Shown here: piece by piece, positions 53,037 to 61,711 of the stretch | Numbering within the stretch: the stretch's first letter is position 1 | Layout: every line of letters begins with the position of its first letter | Source: Oceanospirillum maris DSM 6286 | GTDB lineage: Bacteria; Pseudomonadota; Gammaproteobacteria; Pseudomonadales; Halomonadaceae | Reading direction: 5' to 3' | DNA: 64,000 bases | NCBI RefSeq assembly: GCF_000422865.1 | Contig: NZ_AUGW01000008.1 | Location: 1 to 64,000, forward strand | Translations under genes and position numbers: made by a program | The notes under the pieces: generated by a model | The model's input: only the letters and a program-made list of their open reading frames with translations | The model's database searches: none | What the model was told of the DNA's origin: nothing

Positions 53037-53669
53037 GTGGTGCCTATCACTAATCAAAGAACATTAGCTGAGATCGCAACGATCCGTACCGGCTACACCT
53101 TTCGTGGCAAGGTGACGGAGCTGACAGACGGCGGTAATGCACATATCGCTCAAATTAAAGATGCCCGCCGTGCGTGGGAGGCGACAAATACCGCTGTTTT
53201 GTGTGCCGAGCAGTTGCCCAGAATTCAGTGGGAAGGGAAAGATAAAGTCTTTGTCGGCGCGGGTTCCGTTATTTTACCAGCCAGAGGGTCTAAAGGTGGG
53301 TATTTTCGGGCATCATGTATCGCCAGAAAGCATGATGATGCGTTACCCATTGCCGTCAGCGGCCAGTTTCTAGTTATTACACCCAATAACGCTGTATTGC
53401 CTGAATTTCTCTGCTGGTCTCTGAATCAACCCGCCATGCAATACTGGCTGGCAGAAGGTGCCGGTAGCCAAGGCAGCAGTATTGTGATGCTGACCGCTAA
53501 AATGGCAAAAGAGTTAACACTGGATATTCCCAGTCTGGAAACGCAACAGAAAATCCTGCATATCAATCAACTGTGGGAGCAGGAACAGGCGCTGACACAG
53601 GCCCTGCTAAAAAATCGTGAAACCCAAATGCAAGGCATGTTTCAGCAATTGCTTAAGGAATCAAAATAA
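53037..53669 (+). CDS. Half-size type I restriction specificity subunit (one target-recognition domain)
   Basis: About 210 residues. The start TLAEIATIRTGYTFRGKV resembles the opening of a type I S-subunit target-recognition domain. The end (SLETQQKILHINQLWEQEQALTQALL) is one conserved coiled-coil spacer. A full HsdS has two of each, so this is a half-S; half-S proteins of other systems dimerise and recognise palindromic sequences. GTG 53037 follows AGGAG by 6 bases; a TTG at 53019 is in frame but lacks a site. The stop abuts the hsdM start. A degenerate remnant is possible, but the frame is clean. Confidence 0.82.
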   Translation: MVPITNQRTLAEIATIRTGYTFRGKVTELTDGGNAHIAQIKDARRAWEATNTAVLCAEQLPRIQWEGKDKVFVGAGSVILPARGSKGGYFRASCIARKHDDALPIAVSGQFLVITPNNAVLPEFLCWSLNQPAMQYWLAEGAGSQGSSIVMLTAKMAKELTLDIPSLETQQKILHINQLWEQEQALTQALLKNRETQMQGMFQQLLKESK

Positions 53670-55247
53670 ATGAGTACCGATAAGATCAATCAAGACCGAG
53701 CCATCAGCCAAGAGCAAGTGAACAAAGCCCTCTGGAACGCCTGCGACACCTTCCGAGGTACTATCAGCGCCGATACCTACAAAGACTTTATCCTGACCAT
53801 GCTGTTTCTGAAGTACATTTCAGACGTTTGGCAGGATCACTACGATGGTTACAAAGCGGAATACGGTGACGAGCCGGAGCTGATCGAAGAGATGATGAAG
53901 AACGAGCGCTTTGTTCTGCCATCTTCTGCCAGCTTTTACAGCCTTTACGAAAAGCGTCACGAGCCGGGTAACGGTGAGCGCATCGATCAGGCGCTGCATG
54001 CCATTGAAGAAGCCAACGGCACCAAGCTAAAGGATGCTGGTAAAAGCGTGTTTCAGGATATCTCCTTCAATACCGATCGGCTGGGCGAAGAGAAGCAGAA
54101 AAACACCATTCTGCGTCACTTGCTGGAAGACTTTGCCAAAGATGACCTGAATCTGAAACCCAGCCGCGTTGGCACGCTGGACGTGATCGGCAGCGCCTAC
54201 GAATACCTGATTAAAAACTTTGCCGCTAGCGGCGGTCAGAAAGCCGGTGAGTTCTATACCCCGCCGGAAGTGTCTGACCTGATTGCCGAGCTGTTAGACC
54301 CACAACCGGGCGACAGCATTTGCGACCCAGCCTGTGGGTCGGCCTCGTTGTTAATGAAGTGCGCCAGCAAAATCCGCAAAAATCACGACAGTAAAAACTA
54401 CGCCCTGTACGGCCAGGAAGCGATTGGCTCCACTTGGTCGCTGGCAAAAATGAATATGTTCCTGCACGGCGAGGACAATCATAAAATCGAATGGGGCGAT
54501 ACCATCCGCAACCCTAAGCTGCTGGATCAGAACGGTAACCTCAAGCTGTTTGATCTTGTCACCGCCAACCCGCCATTTTCGCTGGATAAATGGGGCCATG
54601 ATGAAGCTGCCAACGACAAGTTCAGCCGCTTCCGCCGTGGCGTGCCGCCTAAAACCAAGGGCGACTACGCCTTTATCCTGCATATGATCGAAACGCTCAA
54701 ACCTGCTTCTCAAGGTAAACCCGGGGGCCGTATGGGGGTCGTCGTGCCACACGGCGTTTTGTTCCGTGGTTCCAGCGAAGGTAAAATCCGCAAACAACTG
54801 ATTGAAGAAAACCTGCTGGATGCCGTGATCGGCTTACCGGAAAAACTCTTCTACGGCACCGGTATTCCCGCCGCGATTCTGATTTTTAAAAAGGAAAGAG
54901 CCACACAGAATGTCTTGTTTATTGATGCCTCCCGCGAGTTTAAAGCCAGCAAAAACCAGAACCTACTGACCGAAGCCAATATCAGCAAAATTGTGGACAC
55001 CTTCCGCAACTGTGAAAACGTCGGTAAGTACGCTTATGTAGCCACTCTTGATGAGATCAAAGAGAACGACTACAACCTGAATATCCCCCGTTACGTGGAT
55101 ACCTTCGAGGAAGAGGAAGAGATCGACCTGATGGCCGTGCGCGCCGAGCGTGAGAAGCTGAAAGCACAGCTGAATGAACTGGAAGGTGAGATGGATAAGT
55201 ACCTAGCCGAACTAGGCTATTCGGCAGCTGAAAAACAAGGAGCATAG
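53670..55247 (+). CDS. hsdM: Type I DNA methyltransferase subunit HsdM
   Basis: 525 residues. The N-terminal HsdM bundle (KALWNACDTFRGTISADTYKDFILTMLFLKYIS) precedes the N6-adenine methylase domain with GEFYTPPEVSDLIAELL, the SAM-binding DPACGSASLL and catalytic TANPPFSLDKW. A C-terminal coiled tail (LKAQLNELEGEMDKYLAELGY) contacts HsdS. It methylates the recognition site to protect host DNA and supplies the core for HsdR. It starts immediately after the half-S gene and ends 3 bp before dinD. Confidence 0.96.
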   Translation: MSTDKINQDRAISQEQVNKALWNACDTFRGTISADTYKDFILTMLFLKYISDVWQDHYDGYKAEYGDEPELIEEMMKNERFVLPSSASFYSLYEKRHEPGNGERIDQALHAIEEANGTKLKDAGKSVFQDISFNTDRLGEEKQKNTILRHLLEDFAKDDLNLKPSRVGTLDVIGSAYEYLIKNFAASGGQKAGEFYTPPEVSDLIAELLDPQPGDSICDPACGSASLLMKCASKIRKNHDSKNYALYGQEAIGSTWSLAKMNMFLHGEDNHKIEWGDTIRNPKLLDQNGNLKLFDLVTANPPFSLDKWGHDEAANDKFSRFRRGVPPKTKGDYAFILHMIETLKPASQGKPGGRMGVVVPHGVLFRGSSEGKIRKQLIEENLLDAVIGLPEKLFYGTGIPAAILIFKKERATQNVLFIDASREFKASKNQNLLTEANISKIVDTFRNCENVGKYAYVATLDEIKENDYNLNIPRYVDTFEEEEEIDLMAVRAEREKLKAQLNELEGEMDKYLAELGYSAAEKQGA

Positions 55248-55250
55248 GCT

Positions 55251-56111
55251 ATGGAACAGCAACAAATTCAGTCCCTTACAGCAACCTTTGAGGGCCATGC
55301 CCAGCAAACAGAAGGCGGTGTGGAGTACTGGCTAGCGCGAGACCTTCAGCACCTGCTGGGCTATGGCAAGTGGGACAACTTTGTCAGCGTGATATCCAAA
55401 GCCAAAACCGCCTGTGAAGTCAGCGGCCATGAGGTGCCCGACCATTTTGCTGACGTCGGGAAAATGGTCGAGCTTGGCTCCGGCAGCCAGCGTGAAATCG
55501 ACGATGTGATGCTCACCCGCTACGCCTGCTACCTGATTGCTCAGAATGGTGATTCCCGTAAGCAGCAGATTGCTTTCGCCCAAACCTATTTCGCCATGCA
55601 AACCCGCAAAGCCGAGTTAATCGAACAGCGTCTGTTAGAAGCAGAGCGGGTTCAGGCCAGACAGAAATTGTCAGCCACTGAAAAAGAGCTTTCCGATGTG
55701 ATCTATGAACAAACTGGAGGCAATAACAACTTCGCTTTGATCCGCAGCAAAGGTGATACTGCCCTGTTTGGACGAAATACCAAAGCGATGAAAGCCCAGT
55801 GGCAGGTGCCGGATAATCGTCCCTTAGCTGATTTTGCACCGACCATTATTCTTAAAGCAAAAGACTTTGCTACCGAGATCACTATTCACAATGCCCGAGG
55901 GCAACAGATGACACGGGAACAACAAATCTCCCATGAGCACGTTACCAATAATCAGGCTGTACGCGATACCTTACTAAATCGCGGCATTCGACCTGAACAC
56001 CTGCCACCAGCGGAAGATGTTAAAAAAGTGGAACGTCGTTTGGCTTCTTCAGAGAAAAAGTCCATTAAAAATCCTGATGCACTGGGTTTGGGAGATGATG
56101 CCCATGAGTGA
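55251..56111 (+). CDS. dinD: DinD-like DNA damage-inducible protein within the restriction operon
   Basis: 286 residues with the DinD/BRO-like N-terminal pattern: WLARDLQHLLGYGKWDNFVSVISKAKTACE, then MLTRYACYLIAQNGDSRKQQIAFAQTYFAMQTRKAEL. E. coli DinD is an SOS-induced protein reported to inhibit RecA strand exchange. DinD-like genes are often found within type I operons, but their job there is unknown. GGAG lies 8 bases before ATG 55251. No separate promoter or LexA box is visible in the 3-bp gap, so it is expressed with hsdM. Confidence 0.88.
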   Translation: MEQQQIQSLTATFEGHAQQTEGGVEYWLARDLQHLLGYGKWDNFVSVISKAKTACEVSGHEVPDHFADVGKMVELGSGSQREIDDVMLTRYACYLIAQNGDSRKQQIAFAQTYFAMQTRKAELIEQRLLEAERVQARQKLSATEKELSDVIYEQTGGNNNFALIRSKGDTALFGRNTKAMKAQWQVPDNRPLADFAPTIILKAKDFATEITIHNARGQQMTREQQISHEHVTNNQAVRDTLLNRGIRPEHLPPAEDVKKVERRLASSEKKSIKNPDALGLGDDAHE

Positions 56112-56181
56112 TTGTATGTTGATGGAATGGTTTAAAGCGGAATGGTCTGAGTACCTAAAGGAGCTGGGTTATGGTGCCTGA
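56104..56181 (+). CDS. Possible 25-residue bridging peptide between dinD and hsdS
   Basis: A 26-codon frame starts at ATG 56104 inside the dinD end (ATGAGTGA overlap of 8 bp) and stops at 56181, beyond the hsdS start at 56171. It reads MSDCMLMEWFKAEWSEYLKE plus a short tail. No ribosome site of its own is needed if translation is coupled. It fills the only gap between the two genes. The tail resembles C-termini of HsdM proteins (YLAELGY), so it may be a leftover of a rearrangement or a coupling ORF. Confidence 0.35.
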   Translation: MSDCMLMEWFKAEWSEYLKELGYGA

Positions 56182-57346
56182 GGGGTGGAAGCCAGCCCAA
56201 ATAGGAGATCTGGCCAAATTTATGTCTGGCGGAACTCCTAGCAAACAAAAAGCTGAATATTGGGGCGGATCAGAGCCTTGGGTCTCAGGCAAGGATCTGA
56301 AAACACACTACTTGGTAGATAGTATTGATACCTTGAGTCGTGAGGGGTTTAACGTTGCGAAGAAAGCTCCACAAGGTTCGTCTCTGATTCTTGTTAGAGG
56401 GATGACTTTGTTGAAAAACTTTCCTGTTGGCTATGCAACCAGAGAGGTGGCGTTTAATCAGGATGTGAAGGCACTTATACCTGTTTCATCCGTGGATGGA
56501 TTATTTCTATCTTTCCTGCTAGTTGCGGAAAAGCACAAAATCCGCCAGCTCGTGAGTACAGCTGGTCATGGTACGGGACGGCTGGATACAACTCTAATTC
56601 AAGAGTATCCGGTTAACCTCCCCCCTCTCTCTGAGCAAAAGAAAATCGCCCAAATCCTGTTTACTTGGGATAAGGCCATTACCACTACCGAACAACTGTT
56701 TGCCAACAGTCAGCAGCAGAAAAAAGCGCTGATGCAGCAATTACTGACAGGGAAAAAACGCCTGCTGGATAAGAATGGAGAGAGGTTTAGCGGGGAGTGG
56801 GAAAGCCATCATCTCAAAAAGCTCCTCCAAATATCAAAAGGGAATCAACTTAATAAAGACACTCTTTCAAAATCTGGCGAATATGCGGTGATAAATGGCG
56901 GCATTGAGCCTTCTGGATATACGAGTAAATATAATACGGAAGCCAACACCACCACAGTCAGCGAAGGTGGAAATTCTTGTGGTTTTGTAGGATTCCAATC
57001 GACCAGATTTTGGTGTGGCGGTCATTGCTACGCCATTAAGAACCTTAAAATTGACTTGAACTTCACATACCAACTTTTGAAATTCAATCAATCCAAAATC
57101 ATGAGACTTCGAGTTGGATCTGGTCTTCCTAATATCCAAAAGAAAGATTTGGAGGCACTATCGGTTGATTATCCTATTTCACAAGAGGAGCAACAAAAAA
57201 TCGCTGCTGTTCTCTCCACCGCCGATCAGGAAATCACCATCCTGCAGCAGAAGCTGGATCACCTGAAACAAGAGAAAAAAGCTCTGATGCAGCAGCTACT
57301 CACGGGTAAACGCCGGGTGAAAACTGACGACATGGAGGCCGCATGA
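56171..57346 (+). CDS. hsdS: Type I restriction specificity subunit HsdS (two target-recognition domains)
   Basis: 391 residues. Target-recognition domain 1 opens with VPEGWKPAQIGDLAKFMSGGTPSK and ends in the first conserved coil (EQKKIAQILFTWDKAI). Domain 2 opens with WESHHLKKLLQISKGNQL and ends in the second coil (EEQQKIAAVLSTADQEI). Each coil is followed by KKALMQQLLTGK, giving the pseudo-twofold structure of HsdS. It defines the bipartite recognition site of the HsdM/HsdR complex. AAGGAG precedes ATG 56171 by 7 bases. It overlaps the GIY-YIG gene by 4 bp. Confidence 0.93.
   Translation: MVPEGWKPAQIGDLAKFMSGGTPSKQKAEYWGGSEPWVSGKDLKTHYLVDSIDTLSREGFNVAKKAPQGSSLILVRGMTLLKNFPVGYATREVAFNQDVKALIPVSSVDGLFLSFLLVAEKHKIRQLVSTAGHGTGRLDTTLIQEYPVNLPPLSEQKKIAQILFTWDKAITTTEQLFANSQQQKKALMQQLLTGKKRLLDKNGERFSGEWESHHLKKLLQISKGNQLNKDTLSKSGEYAVINGGIEPSGYTSKYNTEANTTTVSEGGNSCGFVGFQSTRFWCGGHCYAIKNLKIDLNFTYQLLKFNQSKIMRLRVGSGLPNIQKKDLEALSVDYPISQEEQQKIAAVLSTADQEITILQQKLDHLKQEKKALMQQLLTGKRRVKTDDMEAA
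56719..57310 (+). repeat. Direct DNA repeats flanking the second target-recognition domain of hsdS
   Basis: A 37-bp sequence at 56719-56755 recurs at 57274-57310 with about six changes; it encodes KKALMQQLLTGK in both places. Repeats of this kind allow domain exchange between hsdS genes by recombination. Confidence 0.75.
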
Positions 57347-58236
57347 CATCAAATAAACAGCCTCGTACTATTCAGATATTTCTACCTAGCGGTGATCCAG
57401 CCGGTATTCGTATTGCAGAACAAACAACTTCGATACTCAGGTTGATTGAAGTACCCCGAAGCGATATTGCTGAGTTTGTAGCACTGCCTGAGGCTAAACA
57501 GGTCGGATTGTATTTTTTAGTCTCTGGGGAAAACAAAGATGAGTTGTATATTGGTCAGTCGGGTGAAGTAGGCGCTCGCCTAATACAGCATCATAGAGAT
57601 GAGAAAAAAGATTGGGAGCGAGCGCTTGTATTGGTCTCGCTTACCAATAACCTGACACAAACCCATGTACTCTATTTAGAATCGTTGTCCATTGAAACAG
57701 CAAAAAATTGCCAGCGCTATAGCCTTCAGAATGGCAATGGTGGCCAAAAGCCCCATACACCGATTCCACTGAAAGCTGACTGCGATCAAATCCATGATAT
57801 CGCCAGGCTTTTATTGGCTACTCTGGGGTATCCCATTTTTGAACCGCTAACAGAGTCAGCCTCTGACACTGCCACTCGGGTTTTTAAGTGTCGCCGTACT
57901 GGCGTTGATGCGCATGGTATTTATACCAATGAAGGCATGGTTGTCTTGAAAGGCTCTTCAGCTCCCATGACGACAAAGCGCAAGACGGAACAGCGTTTTT
58001 ACGATAAACGGGATAGTCTTCTGGCTAAAGGTGTGATTGCTGTAGAAGGTGGCCGCTTCGTGTTTCAACGTGATTATCTGTTTCAAACCCCTAGTGCTGC
58101 TACGATGTTGTTGCTTTTGGCTACATCCAATGGTTGGGTTGATTGGAAAACAGAGCAGGGGGTGACCCTGAATGATTACCAAGGCCGTACGCTTGAGACT
58201 GTCAGTGAAAGGGCCGAACAGGCAGTTGTAAACTAA
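57343..58236 (+). CDS. GIY-YIG nuclease-fold protein with DUF4357-like C-terminus
   Basis: 297 residues. A GIY-YIG-like motif starts near residue 60: VGLYFLVSGENKDELYIGQSG, followed by ARLIQHHRDEKKDWERALVL and LESLSIETAKN, which hold the usual His and Glu of the fold. The C-terminal part (HGIYTNEGMVVLKGSSA, DSLLAKGVIAVEGGRFVFQRDYLFQTPSAA) matches the DUF4357 pattern. The gene overlaps hsdS by 4 bp and precedes hsdR, so it is part of the operon. Similar proteins occur beside type I systems; a catalytic role is unproven. Confidence 0.85.
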   Translation: MTSNKQPRTIQIFLPSGDPAGIRIAEQTTSILRLIEVPRSDIAEFVALPEAKQVGLYFLVSGENKDELYIGQSGEVGARLIQHHRDEKKDWERALVLVSLTNNLTQTHVLYLESLSIETAKNCQRYSLQNGNGGQKPHTPIPLKADCDQIHDIARLLLATLGYPIFEPLTESASDTATRVFKCRRTGVDAHGIYTNEGMVVLKGSSAPMTTKRKTEQRFYDKRDSLLAKGVIAVEGGRFVFQRDYLFQTPSAATMLLLLATSNGWVDWKTEQGVTLNDYQGRTLETVSERAEQAVVN

Positions 58237-58251
58237 AAGTTTACAACTGCC
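58221..58251 (+). promoter_or_regulatory. Perfect 14-bp hairpin around the GIY-YIG stop codon
   Basis: GGCAGTTGTAAACT (58221-58234) and AGTTTACAACTGCC (58238-58251) are perfectly complementary with a 3-base gap; the TAA stop (58234-58236) sits at the tip. There is no T tract, so it is not a classic terminator. It could reduce read-through into hsdR, serve as an mRNA processing or stability element, or be a protein-binding site. Confidence 0.7.
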
Positions 58252-58325
58252 GCCGGCAACAACTCTTCGAATTTACATTGAATTTAAGTAGCTTTGCAGC
58301 TACAGAGGCAACGCAAGGATAAGGA

Positions 58326-61300
58326 ATGACCACCCTAACGGCCCCCAAATTCCAGGAAGAATACAGCGCTAAACTGCCTGCTTTAGCTTTACTAACCAAC
58401 CTTGGTTGGTCTTTTTTGCCACCGGATCAGGCGTTGGCGGCCCGTGGCGGTAAATTCGATCAGGTAGTTCTGCGGGAGATCCTTCAGGCAGAGCTGCAAA
58501 AGCGCCGTTTTACCTATGCCGGTCAGCAGTATCCTCTGTCGCAGAAATCCATCGATAACCTGATTGCTGAGATCTGCAGTCCGGCGCTGAATGAAGGCTT
58601 ACTCAATGCTAACGAGAAGATCTACAACCACCTGCTGTACGGTATCTCGGTTACGGAATTTGTCGATGGCAAAAAGGTCAGTCCGACCATCGCTCTGATT
58701 GACTGGCAAAACATCACGAATAACAGCTTCACCTTTACCGAAGAGTTTACGGTCAGCCGCTCTGGTGGTGTGGGTTCTTCTCATCAGGATAAAAGACGCC
58801 CGGATATCGTTTGTTTTGTAAACGGTATTCCGCTGGTGGTGATTGAAGCCAAGCGCCCAGATGGCAGCTCTCATCATGGTGGCGGGCCAACGGTTGTTGA
58901 GGGCATCTCCCAGTGTCTGCGTAACCAGCGCCCGGATGAGATCCCCCATCTGTTTGCCTACAGTCAGCTGCTGCTGTCCATTAACGGTTATGACGGTCGT
59001 TATGGCACTTGTGCAACCCCGGATAAGTTCTGGGCGGCCTGGCGTGAAGAGGAGCTGACCGATACGGATAAGTTGGTGATTAAAAACACCAAGCTCACCT
59101 CCGCTCAGCTGGATAATCTGTTCAGCCACCGCAAACCGGCAGACCGTGATTGGTATGAAAGCCTGATCGCTGCCGGAGAGCTCTCAGTTTCCGGGCAGGA
59201 TGAGCTGCTGATTAGTCTGTTAAGTCCTGAACGCTTGTTCGAGATGGTGCGCTACTTCACTCTTTTTGATAAGAAAAACGGCAAAATTGTTGCCCGCTAT
59301 CAGCAGGTATTTGGCATTAAGGCACTGATCGAGCGTATCAAAATGCGCAAAACGACCGGTGGCCGCGAAGGTGGTGTGATCTGGCATACCACAGGCTCCG
59401 GTAAGTCGCTGACCATGGTGCTTTTAAGCAAAACCCTGATCCTGCATGATGATCTTAAACAGTGCCGAATAGTGGTGATTACCGACCGAGTGGATCTGGA
59501 AACGCAGCTAAGCGCTACTTTTGCCTCGGGCGGTGAACTGGCCAGTAAGAAAGATAAAAGCGCTGCCATGGCTACTTCCGGTCGTCGTCTGGCTGCGCAG
59601 ATCGGCAAAGGCAATGAGCGTATTATCTTCTCTCTGATTCAGAAGTTTAATACCGCAACCAAGCTGCCGGAATGTAAAAATGACAGCTCAGATATTATCG
59701 TGCTGGTGGATGAAGGTCACCGCAGTCAAGACGGTGAAAACAATATCCAGATGCGTCAGGCGCTGCCCAATGCGGCCTTCGTCGCTTTCACCGGTACACC
59801 ACTGCTGAAAGATGATAAAACCGAAAACAAGTTTGGCAAAATCATTCATGCCTACACTATGCAGCGGGCGGTTGAGGATAAAACCGTTACTCCTCTGCTG
59901 TATGAGGAGCGTATCCCTGATCTGGATGTTAACGAGCGGGCGATTGATGCAGGCTTTAATCGCATCACCACCGACCTGAGCGAAGAGCAGAAGGCGGATC
60001 TGAAACGAAAATACGCCAAAAAAGGCGAGCTTTATCAGGCTAATGACCGCATCCAGCTGATCGCCGGTGATATTGCAAGCCACTTTGCCGATAACCTGGA
60101 TGATGACCTTAACGGCCAACTGGCCTGTGGTAGTAAAGCCTCTGCGGTTAAGTACAAAAAATATCTGGATGAGGCCTTGGTCCTGCTGCCAGCAAGCAGC
60201 CGTTTTGAATCCACCATTATTATGAGTCCGCCGGATACGCGGGAGGGTAATAGTTCCATTGATGAATCAGCGCTTCCGGAAGTCACCCGTTGGTGGAAAG
60301 AAAATGTCGGCTCGGAAGATGAAAAGGTTTATACCCGCCGTATGGTGCAGCGTTTCGCTGATGACAAAGATCCGCTGCGCATACTGATTGTGGTGGATAA
60401 GCTGCTCACTGGGTTCGATGAACCCAAAAATGCGGTGCTCTATATCGACAAACCATTAAAAAGCCACAACCTGATTCAGGCGATTGCCCGTGTGAACCGG
60501 CTGCACCCGAAAAAGGAGTTTGGCTATTTAATCGACTATCGGGGCATTCTGGCAGAACTGGATACCACCATCGGCAAGTATCAGGACCTGGCCTCTCGCA
60601 CTCAGGGCGGCTATGACATCGATGATATTAAAGGTCTGTACGACCCGATGAGTACAGAATATAAACGCCTGCCTCAGCTGTACAAAACCCTGTGGGCCAT
60701 TTTTGATGGCGTCAAAAACAAGCAGGATATCGAGCCGTTACGTCAGGTATTGGTGCCGAAAATAGAAGAGCGTGGCGGTGATGCCGCTGCGGGTATTCCC
60801 GGAGAACTGGTGGACACCCATCTGAAAAAACGGGAAGACTTCTACGAGGCGCTGACTAACTTTGCCAGCTGCCTGAAGGTCGCCTTGCAATCGACCACCT
60901 TTTTTGAAGATAAGAGCTTCAGCGATGAGGATCGTCGGCACTACAAAGAAACCGTCAAACAGATGTCTAGCCTGCGTCAGTTGGTGAAACAGGATACCGG
61001 CGAACAGGTGGATTACGACGCTTATGCAGCTCAGGTGAAAAAGCTGCTGGATAAGCATGTGGTTGGTGTTGATATCCGGGAGTCTGAAGGCGCTTACGAA
61101 GTTGGCAAAATGGGCCAGTCTCAGGAGCCGGAGAAATGGACTGAGGAAAAGACCCGCAACGAGACGGACATTATCAAAACCCGTGTCACCCGCATGATTG
61201 AGCAGGAGATGCAGGATGACCCTTATGCTCAGGAGGCTTTCTCAAAACTGCTGCGTCAGGCGATTGAAGAGGCAGAGAAGCTGTTTGACCATCCGTTAAA

Positions 61301-61682
61301 GCAGTACATGTTATTTCAGGAGTTTGCGGAACAGGCAGAGCAGCGGAAGCTGCCGGATATCCCGGATGTATTCCAGGATAATCGTCATGCTCAGGCTTAT
61401 TTTGGCGTCTTTAAAAAGGTACTGCCGGAAGTTTTTGCTATTACCGATCAGCAGGTGCAGGACAAGTGGGTGGCTCTGGCGTTTGATATTGATGGTTATG
61501 TGTCGCAAGCCGTTGCAGAAAACTCCATTAATCCGGATAACATTGAGGCGGATATCCGTAAAAAGCTGCTGCCATTGATGTTTAAAGAAGCCAAAGCTAT
61601 AGGTGCCGGAATGGATCAGGCAAAGAAACTGGTCGAAATGGTAGTACAGATCACCCGTGTTGGACTTAATCATGCTCGCTGA
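58326..61682 (+). CDS. hsdR: Type I restriction endonuclease subunit HsdR
   Basis: 1118 residues. The N-terminal PD-(D/E)xK nuclease is visible as RRPDIVCFVNGIPLVVIEAKRP near residue 160. The motor has Walker A VIWHTTGSGKSLTM, Walker B IIVLVDEGHRSQ, VAFTGTPLL and a second RecA-like domain with LLTGFDEPKNAVLYIDKPL and QAIARVNRLHP. A C-terminal helical domain binds HsdM. It translocates DNA and cuts unmodified foreign DNA at a distance. It begins 89 bp after the GIY-YIG gene, with AAGGATAAGGA before the ATG. All motifs are intact. Confidence 0.97.
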   Translation: MTTLTAPKFQEEYSAKLPALALLTNLGWSFLPPDQALAARGGKFDQVVLREILQAELQKRRFTYAGQQYPLSQKSIDNLIAEICSPALNEGLLNANEKIYNHLLYGISVTEFVDGKKVSPTIALIDWQNITNNSFTFTEEFTVSRSGGVGSSHQDKRRPDIVCFVNGIPLVVIEAKRPDGSSHHGGGPTVVEGISQCLRNQRPDEIPHLFAYSQLLLSINGYDGRYGTCATPDKFWAAWREEELTDTDKLVIKNTKLTSAQLDNLFSHRKPADRDWYESLIAAGELSVSGQDELLISLLSPERLFEMVRYFTLFDKKNGKIVARYQQVFGIKALIERIKMRKTTGGREGGVIWHTTGSGKSLTMVLLSKTLILHDDLKQCRIVVITDRVDLETQLSATFASGGELASKKDKSAAMATSGRRLAAQIGKGNERIIFSLIQKFNTATKLPECKNDSSDIIVLVDEGHRSQDGENNIQMRQALPNAAFVAFTGTPLLKDDKTENKFGKIIHAYTMQRAVEDKTVTPLLYEERIPDLDVNERAIDAGFNRITTDLSEEQKADLKRKYAKKGELYQANDRIQLIAGDIASHFADNLDDDLNGQLACGSKASAVKYKKYLDEALVLLPASSRFESTIIMSPPDTREGNSSIDESALPEVTRWWKENVGSEDEKVYTRRMVQRFADDKDPLRILIVVDKLLTGFDEPKNAVLYIDKPLKSHNLIQAIARVNRLHPKKEFGYLIDYRGILAELDTTIGKYQDLASRTQGGYDIDDIKGLYDPMSTEYKRLPQLYKTLWAIFDGVKNKQDIEPLRQVLVPKIEERGGDAAAGIPGELVDTHLKKREDFYEALTNFASCLKVALQSTTFFEDKSFSDEDRRHYKETVKQMSSLRQLVKQDTGEQVDYDAYAAQVKKLLDKHVVGVDIRESEGAYEVGKMGQSQEPEKWTEEKTRNETDIIKTRVTRMIEQEMQDDPYAQEAFSKLLRQAIEEAEKLFDHPLKQYMLFQEFAEQAEQRKLPDIPDVFQDNRHAQAYFGVFKKVLPEVFAITDQQVQDKWVALAFDIDGYVSQAVAENSINPDNIEADIRKKLLPLMFKEAKAIGAGMDQAKKLVEMVVQITRVGLNHAR

Positions 61683-61711
61683 TCTCATTTGTTGCGGCAA
61701 TCAGAAATAGA

